DNA from: CAZBUK01 sp964495085
Lineage (GTDB): Bacteria > Bacteroidota > Ignavibacteria > T3Sed10-11
Assembly (NCBI GenBank): GCA_964495085.1
Contig: CAZBUK010000009.1
Coordinates: 1-64,000, forward strand
DNA length: 64,000 nt
Reading direction: 5' to 3'
In this document: one piece after another, positions 35,505-43,145 of the stretch
Layout: the number at the start of each line of letters is the position of its first letter
How positions within the stretch are numbered: the stretch's first letter is position 1
The notes under the pieces: model-generated
The model's database searches: none
What the model was told of the DNA's origin: nothing
The model's input: the letters and a program-made list of their open reading frames with translations, nothing else
Translations under genes and position numbers: made by a program

Positions 35505-36902
35505 CTATTTTTCCGGAGGCAGTTCAAATCCGAATTCTTTGAGCTTGCGCCACAGGGTCGTACGGCTCATTCCCAATCGTTTTGCCGCGTTCATATAAAT
35601 CCAGTTTTCTTCATCCAAAACCCGTTCGATGATCTCCTTCTGCGCCTCCCTGAGCGGTTCCTCGGAACGCACTATTCTTTCGAACAGGTCGCCGCTGTCG
35701 GACGGAATATCATGCTCCAGCAATTCCGTGGGCAGGTGAGACGGCTCTATCATTTTTGAATTGCAGCGTATATACGCATACTCGATTATGTTCTCGAGCT
35801 CGCGTACGTTTCCGGGGAATCCGTAACGGAGCAATATATCGAGGGATTTCGCGGATACGCGATCGACAAATTTATCTTTGGTCGATCGATTGAACTCTCT
35901 GAGAAAATGATCGATGAGGAGCGGTACATCGGTGCGCCGTTCGCGCAGCGGAGGCAGGAAGATCGGAACGACGTTCAGCCGGTAGTAGAGATCCTCCCTG
36001 AATTCTTTGTCGGAGATTGCCTTTTTAAGATCTTTATTGGTCGCCGCTATGATCCGGACATCGACCTTTCGCGGTCTATTCTCTCCGACGCGCTGCAGTT
36101 CACCGTCCTGGAGTACGCGCAGCAGCTTGACCTGCAGCAACGGACTCATCTCGCCTATCTCGTCGAGAAAGATCGTTCCTCCGTCTGCTACCTCGAACTT
36201 CCCCTTCTTTTCCTGATAGGCGCCGGTGAACGATCCCCGTGTATGACCGAACAGTTCGCTCTCGAGCAATCCTTCGGGAAACGCACTGGAATTCACCTTC
36301 ACGAATGGCATATCTCTTCGGCTGCTGTGCGTGTGTAGCGCGGATGCGATGAGTTCCTTACCTGTACCCGATTCGCCCTGGATGAGAACGCTTGCATTGG
36401 AAGGAGCGACCTCCTCGATGAGGCGGTAGATCTCCTGCATCTTGTGCGATTTTCCGATGATATTGTCGAATGAATACCGGCCATGAATCCGCTCCTCCAG
36501 TTGCACGATATCCGATATGTCGCGAAATATCTCGGCGCCCGCTACCACGTTACCTTCGCCGTCGCGAAGCAGGACGATGCTCGTATGCGCGTTGAAATTC
36601 TGATTATTGCGTGCGGTATAGCGGATCTCCGCCGAGCGGACTTCGTCACCGGTGTCCAGCGTCCTCGTCAGGGGACAGTTATTCATACAATCGGAGGTCC
36701 GGGCAATGATGCTGCAGCGGTGACCGTATGCTTCGCCCACCGTATATCCGAGAAGCTTCTGGGCTTTCGCGTTTATGAACCGGACTTTCCGTTCCGTATC
36801 GATAATCAGGATGCCGGTTTCGGTCGCATCGAGAATCGATTCGATGTTCTGAATCCTTCTCAACCAGTCTCCGACTTCCCGATCCTGTGTCAGGATATCC
36901 AT
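35505..36902 (-). CDS. Sigma-54-dependent transcriptional activator with PAS sensor domain
   Basis: A 465-residue enhancer-binding protein. A PAS domain (about 15-130) carries a cysteine cluster ([15 protein letters not shown]) that could bind metal or act in redox sensing. The AAA+ domain (about 145-385) shows Walker [31 protein letters not shown] (sigma-54 contact loop, with Ser in place of the first Ala of GAFTGA), and Walker [14 protein letters not shown] Fis-type helix-turn-helix ([21 protein letters not shown]) ends the protein. There is no receiver domain, so the PAS domain senses the signal. Target promoters were not found in the window. Confidence 0.93.
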   Translation of the reverse strand: MDILTQDREVGDWLRRIQNIESILDATETGILIIDTERKVRFINAKAQKLLGYTVGEAYGHRCSIIARTSDCMNNCPLTRTLDTGDEVRSAEIRYTARNNQNFNAHTSIVLLRDGEGNVVAGAEIFRDISDIVQLEERIHGRYSFDNIIGKSHKMQEIYRLIEEVAPSNASVLIQGESGTGKELIASALHTHSSRRDMPFVKVNSSAFPEGLLESELFGHTRGSFTGAYQEKKGKFEVADGGTIFLDEIGEMSPLLQVKLLRVLQDGELQRVGENRPRKVDVRIIAATNKDLKKAISDKEFREDLYYRLNVVPIFLPPLRERRTDVPLLIDHFLREFNRSTKDKFVDRVSAKSLDILLRYGFPGNVRELENIIEYAYIRCNSKMIEPSHLPTELLEHDIPSDSGDLFERIVRSEEPLREAQKEIIERVLDEENWIYMNAAKRLGMSRTTLWRKLKEFGFELPPEK

Positions 36903-36961
36903 GGTGCCTTTATGATTCGGTATGCATGATTATTCGGCCGTACATCCGCAGGTTTATCTCG

Positions 36962-37753
36962 CTATGGTAATCCCTTCAGCAATCCCCCGTCGACCGAGAT
37001 CGTGGTACCTGATATATAGCTTGCCTTTTCGGAGGCGAGGAATGCCACGGCCGCAGCGAGCTCTTCAGGAGTGCCCAATCTCCGGGCCGGTATCTGAGCC
37101 GCTGTTATTTTCATCTGTTCGGATATCGAGGAGTGTTCCTGAACCGCTCTCGCTTCCAGGAGTTCTTCCTGGCGTCTGGTGAGAATCATACCCGGCGTAA
37201 CGGTGTTGAAGTGAATGTTCGACGACGCATACCGGTTCGAGAGAATCTTGCTCAGCGCATGGATTCCCGGTCTGAGTGTCGACGATATGACCAGATCGTC
37301 GATCGGCTGCTTTGCGGCGACTGAGGTAATCGTAATTATCCTTCCCCAGTTCTGCTGCAGCATCCCGGGCAGCACGAGCCGCGTGAACCGTATCATGCTC
37401 ATTAAGAGCAGATCGATCCCCTGCTTCCACTGTGCATCGTCAATCTTATCGAAATCCGCAACTGCCGGACCGCCCGTGTTGTTCACGAGGATATGGACCG
37501 TGCCGAACTCTCTCACTGCCGCCTCATGTACTTTTCTGATATGATCTTCACGCGTTACATCCGCTGCGACCGGGAGCACGTTACCCCTGGATATCCTGCG
37601 GATCTCCTTCGCGGCTTCATCGATGGATCGTTTTTTCCTCGAACAGATAACCACCGACGCTCCCTCATCGGCGAGTGCGCGGGCGGCTGCGAATCCCAAG
37701 CCCTGACTCGCACCCGTGACGATCGCTACTTTTCCGTTAATACCAAGGTCCAT
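36962..37753 (-). CDS. Atypical short-chain dehydrogenase/reductase
   Basis: A 263-residue SDR-fold protein with AIVTGASQGLGFAAARALAD (NAD(P) motif), ILVNNTGGP and the C-terminal SYISGTTISVDGG. The active-site region reads SVAAKQPIDDLVISSTLRPGIHALSKIL: the lysine is present, but the catalytic tyrosine of YxxxK is replaced by His (HALSK). This substitution occurs in a known divergent group often annotated as 3-oxoacyl-ACP reductase, and activity may differ or be lost. It is a single minus-strand gene with its own terminator-like region upstream. Confidence 0.85.
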   Translation of the reverse strand: MDLGINGKVAIVTGASQGLGFAAARALADEGASVVICSRKKRSIDEAAKEIRRISRGNVLPVAADVTREDHIRKVHEAAVREFGTVHILVNNTGGPAVADFDKIDDAQWKQGIDLLLMSMIRFTRLVLPGMLQQNWGRIITITSVAAKQPIDDLVISSTLRPGIHALSKILSNRYASSNIHFNTVTPGMILTRRQEELLEARAVQEHSSISEQMKITAAQIPARRLGTPEELAAAVAFLASEKASYISGTTISVDGGLLKGLP

Positions 37754-37775
37754 ATATCTTTATCCGATCCTCAAA

Positions 37776-37809
37776 ATAAAAATAAAAACCCCTCAGCGTG
37801 GTGAGGGGA
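37776..37809 (-). terminator. Rho-independent terminator after the 91-aa gene
   Basis: On the minus strand CCCCTCA and TGAGGGG form a 7-bp stem with a 6-base loop, followed by TTTTTATTTTTATTTT. It starts 41 bases past the stop at 37850 and stands just before the SDR gene start at 37753. Confidence 0.85.
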
Positions 37810-37849
37810 ATAGAAATTCGACGACGGACATCCGGTTTGAAAATGTATC

Positions 37850-38125
37850 TCAGCTCGTTGGGTGATGGACGCCGAGTTCTTTAAGTTTTGCAAGAATGGT
37901 CTCCTTCGCTTCGTCCGGATCGACGAGCAAGCGGGCGCCCGATACCGCGATATGCTCCTGAAGCGTCGAGGATCCATCGAGCTTCAACCAACGCCATACA
38001 TGGTAGCCGAGGCGTACGCGATCGTTCGGTTCACGCGTGGGGATATCGGCAACACTCTTATATGCCTTTGCTTCAATTGAATCCTCCGGATACGATTTTA
38101 CCGGTGAGGGCGGTTTGGTCGCCAT
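37850..38125 (-). CDS. Hypothetical small protein (91 aa)
   Basis: A 91-residue soluble protein from ATG 38125 (MATKPPSP), which has CAGAGGATATTC upstream. The ORF is open further upstream, but the upstream residues are a hydrophobic stretch with no start signal. It has no recognised domain. It is proline-rich at the N-terminus, with RVRLGYHVWRWLKLDG in the middle and a C-terminal helix (DEAKETILAKLKELG). It lies between the SDR terminator and the Rrf2 regulator gene and has its own terminator downstream. Confidence 0.55.
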   Translation of the reverse strand: MATKPPSPVKSYPEDSIEAKAYKSVADIPTREPNDRVRLGYHVWRWLKLDGSSTLQEHIAVSGARLLVDPDEAKETILAKLKELGVHHPTS

Positions 38126-38293
38126 ACGAATATCCTCTGATCGTTCGATTGCATACGGGAACGTAAGATGAAAAAAGATACTAATTTTCAAAGATAAATT
38201 AAAGACCGGGTTCCGGTATATATAACCCGGGAGCGATGCCCCGCCGGCTAAAAACCGCTGCATCTTCACCTCAACCGTCCGGGGATACGTGTC

Positions 38294-38743
38294 CTATTCG
38301 GTCTCTACCCGCTCAAACTTTCCTTTACGCGATTTCGACTCCGACACCATCTGCGTTATGTTCTTACCAGCGAGCATTTCATAGATCTCTTCGCGAAGTT
38401 TTCCCCATCGGTTATGGACCGGGCAAGGGTTTTCGGAGCTGCAGACCGGTAATCCCAATACACATTCGTTAAGAAAACCGTCACCGGCAATTGGCACTTC
38501 CAGCTGGTACAGCGTAATCTCCTGCGGATTCCTGCCGAGCGCAAACCCGCCCGCGGGTCCTTTATGAGACTTCAGTATTCCGCTTCGGGATAGATTCTGA
38601 AGGATTTTGGCCAGAAAATGGTGTGGAATGGATAGTTTCTTCGATATCTCTTTGATATCGGTAAATGAATTCCCGTCCTTCGTCGATATATACAGAATCG
38701 CCTGCAGCGCATATTCGCAATGACGACTGAAGATGACTGACAT
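38294..38743 (-). CDS. Rrf2-family transcriptional regulator with cysteine cluster
   Basis: A 149-residue winged-helix regulator. The helix-turn-helix (FTDIKEISKKLSIPHHFLAKILQNLSRSGILKS, in part) and the GPAGGFALGR wing define the Rrf2 family. Three cysteines (NECVLGLPVCSSENPCPVH) are spaced C-x6-C-x5-C, close to the arrangement that holds a [2Fe-2S] cluster in IscR and NsrR, so it may sense iron-sulfur status or NO. No iron-sulfur or NO detoxification genes are adjacent. Its targets are unknown. Confidence 0.9.
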   Translation of the reverse strand: MSVIFSRHCEYALQAILYISTKDGNSFTDIKEISKKLSIPHHFLAKILQNLSRSGILKSHKGPAGGFALGRNPQEITLYQLEVPIAGDGFLNECVLGLPVCSSENPCPVHNRWGKLREEIYEMLAGKNITQMVSESKSRKGKFERVETE

Positions 38744-38802
38744 AGTTATATTCGCTTTCTGTTGAAAGTTGACGATACCTCATAACGGCGCTGAACCTCC
38801 CT

Positions 38803-40050
38803 TCAGTGAATCATCCCTCCCGCCTGATCGAGAATCTTTCTCATCTCCCGGTATCGTTTGATCTTTCCCTCTATACTGGAGACGAGCATTTCTTCGGAGC
38901 AGGGCTTCGTAATATAGTCGTCGGCTCCTAATTTCTTACCAACCTGAATGATATGCTCTTCGTCAAGACCGCTCATGAATATGACAGGTACGAAACGGAG
39001 CTGCTGAATTTCACGGATCCGCTCGTACATCGTAAAACCGCTTATGGAGGGTTTCGGAAAAGTGATGTCCAATAGGATCAGGTCGGGGACCGTGCGGTCC
39101 AGTATCGCAAGCGCTCCCTCGGGACTCGAGGCGGAGAACGGTGCATACCCCTCTTCTCTGAGGATCGATTTGATGATCTTCACGAGTTCGACGTCGTCAT
39201 CGATGATCATAATATTGCCTTTTATCTTCAACCCGTGAATCTCGAACATGATGCGGGCTTCGATCATCAAATGCTCATTGATACTGATCTCATACCGGTC
39301 GCGCAGTTCCTCAAGAGCGACGGCTCCTGTCGGGGTTATGAGCCCGTCCTGCCATGCCTCTTTGACGGCATTTACATACGAAAGTAGCTTGACCGATCGT
39401 TCCAACTCCTGGTGCCGCTCTTCCGGGATGTCGAGCGCGATCCGGAGTTTTTCGAGCCCGCGTCTCTCGGTATCCCCGATACTTCCCGACTTCCAGAGAG
39501 CCCCGAGGGCACGCTTGTATTTCTGTTCGTTTTCTTCCCTCTCAGACGTAGTGCTCTCCGTCTGCTTCGGCACCGGGACCGCCTGAACCTCAGAATTCCC
39601 GGGCGATCCGCCTCCTTTGAGCGTTTCGGCCTCTTTTGAGATTATATCCTCTACAAACCTGCGCTGTGCTTCGAGCGATAGTTTTTGGCGGGTTTCGGAA
39701 GATTTCAGAAGCGGAGATGCTTCCTTCTGTATCTTTTCCTCTTCCGGCTTATTTGCGTCGGTTTCTTCGGGGGGGACATCCTTCGGTGTATGGGATTCCG
39801 TTACCTGCTCCCGTTCCGGTGCAGTAGAGACCTCTTTTTGTTCGCCGCTCCCCGTATCCCGTTGCCGGAATACCTCAATGCGATTAAGATATGCCTGTGC
39901 GTATATATTATCCTTATCCAGAAGGAATACCTGCTCGACTTGTTCAGTGGCCTTTTGGAATTCCCCCGCAAGGACGTAGCGGTCGGCTGTCTTCAATAAC
40001 TCGCTGACTCGTTTTAATCGTTCGGTGGGGGAAAGGTCGGTGCTGCTCAT
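38803..40050 (-). CDS. Response-regulator-like protein with TPR-type N-terminus and C-terminal receiver domain
   Basis: A 415-residue protein of unusual layout. The N-terminal ~65 residues (LLKTADRYVLAGEFQKATEQVEQVFLLD) look like one or two TPR-type helix pairs. Residues ~70-175 are charged and low complexity (Glu/Lys/Thr/Pro rich). A helical module at ~180-275 (KYKRALGALWKSGSIGDTERRGLEKLRIALDI and a repeat-like DGLITPTGAVALEELRDRYEI) follows. A CheY-type receiver domain ends the protein (~278-405), with DLILLDITFPKPSIS carrying the phosphoacceptor Asp, FMSGLDEEH and ADDYITKP with its Lys. It has no DNA-binding domain. No histidine kinase is adjacent. Confidence 0.82.
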   Translation of the reverse strand: MSSTDLSPTERLKRVSELLKTADRYVLAGEFQKATEQVEQVFLLDKDNIYAQAYLNRIEVFRQRDTGSGEQKEVSTAPEREQVTESHTPKDVPPEETDANKPEEEKIQKEASPLLKSSETRQKLSLEAQRRFVEDIISKEAETLKGGGSPGNSEVQAVPVPKQTESTTSEREENEQKYKRALGALWKSGSIGDTERRGLEKLRIALDIPEERHQELERSVKLLSYVNAVKEAWQDGLITPTGAVALEELRDRYEISINEHLMIEARIMFEIHGLKIKGNIMIIDDDVELVKIIKSILREEGYAPFSASSPEGALAILDRTVPDLILLDITFPKPSISGFTMYERIREIQQLRFVPVIFMSGLDEEHIIQVGKKLGADDYITKPCSEEMLVSSIEGKIKRYREMRKILDQAGGMIH

Positions 40051-40163
40051 AGAATTACATCAGGTATTAATATCCAAATCTCCATTTCCGGAATTACGTG
40101 CATAACAGCCCAATTTTTAAGTTACATGGAAAACGAATGAATAGCAAGGAAGGATATCATACA

Positions 40164-40534
40164 GAATGGACAACGGATTAAGCGGATTAAACGGATGTTA
40201 GAATGGATTTAAAAACAGTTTGATGCGGTTCTGAAGCGAATAAGTGGGGTGAGGCAGAAATTATCCTGAATCCGGGTACCCGCGAATGGACAACGGATTA
40301 AACGGATTAAACGGATGTTAGAATGGATTTAAAAGCAGTTTGATGCGGTTCTGAAGCGAATAAGTGGGGTGAGGCAGAAATTATCCTGAANNNNNNNNNN
40401 NNNNNNNNNNNNNNNNNNNNNNNNNNNNNNNNNNNNNNNNNNNNNNNNNNNNNNNNNNNNNNNNNNNNNNNNNNNNNNNNNNNNNNNNNNTCCGGGTACC
40501 CGCGAATAGACAACGGATTAAACGGATGTTAGCT
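40164..40534. repeat. 120-bp tandem repeat array interrupted by a sequence gap
   Basis: Copy 1 runs 40164-40283, copy 2 starts at 40284 and is cut by the Ns, and a third copy starts at 40504 with a shortened first part. The period is exactly 120 bp and copies 1 and 2 differ at only a few positions. Each copy begins with short internal repeats of ACGGATTAA (about 9 bp, two or three in a row). The array lies between the TPR/receiver gene and lexA and does not encode a protein. Confidence 0.9.
40391..40490. other. 100-N assembly gap inside the tandem repeat
   Basis: Exactly 100 undefined bases. The flanking repeat phase is consistent with a placeholder inserted in a single 120-bp unit: removing the Ns joins the flanks into an intact copy. 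The true copy number is therefore unknown. Confidence 0.95.
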
Positions 40535-40607
40535 CATTTGGAGCAATAGTTCAACCCGGGTCTGTAGCACATATAATTACGGGGTGAAGGTGTACCGCGA
40601 GTTTTAT

Positions 40608-41252
40608 TTAGACCGCCAGAATCGCATCAATCCGCCGTTTGTCGATTCTACGGATAAGGCCGATAACGGTACCGATGATCTTCAATTGTTCCGAATGTGT
40701 ATTAATAATGATTGAGCTATATTTCTTATTCTCCGGTTTCAGCATAACGGTACCGTTTTCGCGATAATAGCGCTTAACCGTCGGTTCGCCGTTGACGAGC
40801 GCAACAACTATTTCACCGTTTTGGGGATTTTTTGTAGGATCCACAAAAACGAGATCTCCTTCATACAATGCGGCATCCCGCATGCTGTCTCCGCGTATAT
40901 AGAGTCCGAAAACATTTGGCGGTGCGGAGATATACCGTTTCAATTCGAAGTTATCGACTATGTTTTCATCAGAGAGGAACGGATAACCTGCCGGCACCGT
41001 ACCAAAGATCGGTATCGACCATGGCTTCGGTCCGATTATCTCGATTCCCCGTGCAATGTTCGGATGCTTCTTTATGAATCCCTTCTTGACGAGCGCATTG
41101 ATATGTACTATCATGCTCGATACATGCCTGTATCCCAAACCTTCAGCAATTTCTGCCAGTGTCGGCGACATATTCGCGCGATTGAGATAACCGACGATCC
41201 AGTCATAGACTCTCTGTTGAGCCCCGGTCAGCTTCACATCTTTCTGTTTCAT
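40608..41252 (-). CDS. lexA: LexA repressor
   Basis: LexA represses the SOS regulon until RecA-stimulated self-cleavage. ATG 41252 (MKQKDVKLTGAQQRVYD) gives the usual 214 residues. A start at 41315 would run through the operator. The N-terminal winged helix contains MSPTLAEIAEGLGYRHVSSM. The cleavage site is Ala88-Gly89 (TVPAGYP), with catalytic Ser123 (RGDSMRD) and Lys160 (EPTVKRYY), so the protein should be cleavable. The 22-bp palindrome at 41277-41298 overlaps its own promoter, the normal autoregulation pattern. Confidence 0.96.
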   Translation of the reverse strand: MKQKDVKLTGAQQRVYDWIVGYLNRANMSPTLAEIAEGLGYRHVSSMIVHINALVKKGFIKKHPNIARGIEIIGPKPWSIPIFGTVPAGYPFLSDENIVDNFELKRYISAPPNVFGLYIRGDSMRDAALYEGDLVFVDPTKNPQNGEIVVALVNGEPTVKRYYRENGTVMLKPENKKYSSIIINTHSEQLKIIGTVIGLIRRIDKRRIDAILAV

Positions 41253-41276
41253 AACGTATCCCTGATATATATTATT

Positions 41277-41298
41277 ATACCGTACAATTATACGGTAT
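41277..41298 (-). promoter_or_regulatory. LexA operator of lexA
   Basis: A 22-bp palindrome, ATACCGTA-n6-TACGGTAT, with perfectly matching arms. It is 24 bases upstream of the lexA ATG and covers the -10 element. The same arms recur at 50362-50383 and, less perfectly, at 57369-57390. Confidence 0.82.
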
Positions 41299-41315
41299 AA
41301 CTTCCCAAAAGTCAA
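41287..41315 (-). promoter_or_regulatory. lexA promoter
   Basis: On the minus strand TTGACT (41310-41315) and TATAAT (41287-41292) are separated by 17 bases. The LexA operator overlaps the -10 hexamer, so binding would block RNA polymerase. Confidence 0.75.
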
Positions 41316-41441
41316 GATCCAGTGTTATAAAATCAGTACATTGTCAAAAAAACGAGAATTAATTGTAAATAATTCATTCTCTTCGTATATTTCATTTTTT
41401 CCGCATATTTCTCAAATTATTCAATTTCCGGCCTTAATCAA

Positions 41442-42137
41442 GTGAATTCAATTCGACCTTCCCCCAGAAACTACCGGGGCATTATTTTCGATATGGACGG
41501 TACGCTCACCAGCACGAATGAGCTGATCTTCGATACATTTAACTACATTTCGATGAAATATCTGAACAAACCTTTAACACCGCATGAAATAACGGCGATG
41601 TTCGGACCCCCCGAGGATGCAGCACTGCGTAAGTTATTACCGGACGAAACTGCAGAGCAGGCGATCGAGGATTTCTACCGATACTACGAAGAACATCACG
41701 AATCGAAGGCGCAGCTCTACCCCGGCATGTCGGACACCCTGTCGAAACTTTATGCGCAAGACCGCATACTTGCTCTATTTACCGGGAAAGGCAGGACAAC
41801 CACCGAGATTACCCTCAAAGTTCTCGGCATCGGAGATTATTTCTCGCAGGTAATCACCGGACATGATGTACGGAAGCATAAACCGTCCGGCGAAGGTATA
41901 CGGATGATACTCGCCCGATTCGATTTGCGACCATCGGAGACCGTTATGATCGGCGATTCGGTCGCCGATGTGAAGGCCTCGGCCGAAGCTGGAGTGGATG
42001 CGGCTGCCGTTCTCTGGGATTCGTACGGGTATGAGAAAATGCTTACACTGGAGACAACATACCGCTTTCATACGCTGGATGAATTCCATGGATGGATCGA
42101 CCGGATGATTCGGAACGGGTCGGCCGGACAAGCATAG
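41442..42137 (+). CDS. HAD-superfamily hydrolase (phosphoglycolate-phosphatase-like)
   Basis: A 231-residue HAD phosphatase with motif I FDMDGTLTSTNE, ALFTGKGRTTTEI (motif II), KHKPSGEGI (motif III) and MIGDSVADVKASAEAGVDAAAV (motif IV). The alpha-helical cap lies at about residues 20-90. Its closest named relatives are Gph and phosphonoacetaldehyde-type enzymes, but substrate assignment is not possible here. The stop is 12 bases before the dehydrogenase gene, so the two are probably co-transcribed. Confidence 0.88.
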   Translation: MNSIRPSPRNYRGIIFDMDGTLTSTNELIFDTFNYISMKYLNKPLTPHEITAMFGPPEDAALRKLLPDETAEQAIEDFYRYYEEHHESKAQLYPGMSDTLSKLYAQDRILALFTGKGRTTTEITLKVLGIGDYFSQVITGHDVRKHKPSGEGIRMILARFDLRPSETVMIGDSVADVKASAEAGVDAAAVLWDSYGYEKMLTLETTYRFHTLDEFHGWIDRMIRNGSAGQA

Positions 42138-42149
42138 AACGGAGAAATA

Positions 42150-43145
42150 ATGGACAAAATAAAAGTCGGGGTGGTAGGTGTCGGACATCTTGGAAATCTA
42201 CATGCGAAAATGTACAGCACCCTCTCGGTCGCCGAATTCGTCGGCATATTCGATATCGATGCCGCGAAGGCAGATCAAGTGGCGCAGCAATACCAGGTCA
42301 GGAAATGCAGCTCGCTCGATGAATTGCTGGAAACGGTAGATGCGGTCAGCGTCGTAACGCCGACGAGCAACCATTACGAAACCGCCGCACACGCGTTGGA
42401 GTCGGGGAAGCATGTATTCATTGAAAAGCCCATTACACATGATGTCGAGAGCGCTGACGCCCTCATACGGCTTGCCGATGAGAAGAAACTGATCGTCCAG
42501 GTCGGCCATATCGAGCGTTTCAATCCGGCTTTGATGGCGTTACAATCGAGCGATCTGAATCCGATGTTTATTGAATCCCACAGACTCGCACAATTCAATC
42601 CACGTGGAACTGACGTTGCCGTGGTCCTCGACCTGATGATACATGACCTCGATATCATTCTGAGTCTCATCAAGGCTCCCGTCAAACGGGTGGATGCCAG
42701 CGGCGTCGCGGTCGTCTCCGATACCATAGATATTGCCAATACACGCATCCAGTTCGAGAACGGTGCAGTCGCAAATATCACGGCGAGCAGGATATCCCAG
42801 AAGAAGATGCGGAAGATGAGAATTTTCCAGCGGGATACGTATATCACGATCGACTTTCTGCAGGGACTGGCGGAAATGTACCGGCTCTACAGCGACGGCG
42901 AAGAGCAGCCTGCATTGACCATGCTGCTCGGTGAAATCGGCACGGGTAATCAAAAGAAAAAGATCGTTTACCAGCGGCCGGAGACACCCGACATTAATGC
43001 GCTCCAGTATGAACTCGAGCAATTTATACGCTCCGTAGAGACAGGCTCGATCCCGATCGTATCGGCGCGCGACGGAAAAAAAGCGCTGGTAGTTGCCCTG
43101 GACATAATAGAAAAAATTCAGGGACAAATCGTGCCGTGGCAATAA
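42150..43145 (+). CDS. Gfo/Idh/MocA-family oxidoreductase
   Basis: A 331-residue NAD(P)-dependent sugar oxidoreductase. The Rossmann motif is VGVVGVGHLGNLHAKMY, then VVTPTSNHYETAAHALESGK and the EKPITHD motif, GHIERFNPALMAL, and the C-terminal domain with DLMIHDLDIILSLI. GHIERFNP is also found in UDP-N-acetylglucosamine 3-dehydrogenase (GnnA), so a sugar-nucleotide substrate in envelope glycan synthesis is plausible, but this is an inference. Its last bases overlap the CCA-type enzyme gene. Confidence 0.87.
   Translation: MDKIKVGVVGVGHLGNLHAKMYSTLSVAEFVGIFDIDAAKADQVAQQYQVRKCSSLDELLETVDAVSVVTPTSNHYETAAHALESGKHVFIEKPITHDVESADALIRLADEKKLIVQVGHIERFNPALMALQSSDLNPMFIESHRLAQFNPRGTDVAVVLDLMIHDLDIILSLIKAPVKRVDASGVAVVSDTIDIANTRIQFENGAVANITASRISQKKMRKMRIFQRDTYITIDFLQGLAEMYRLYSDGEEQPALTMLLGEIGTGNQKKKIVYQRPETPDINALQYELEQFIRSVETGSIPIVSARDGKKALVVALDIIEKIQGQIVPWQ

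Noticed and set aside
40164..40534. CRISPR array
   Set aside because: The repeat has a single 120-bp unit with no alternating unique spacers, and no cas genes are in the window.
41253..41315. Longer lexA N-terminus starting at 41315
   Set aside because: It would translate through the LexA operator and lacks homology. ATG 41252 gives the normal length.
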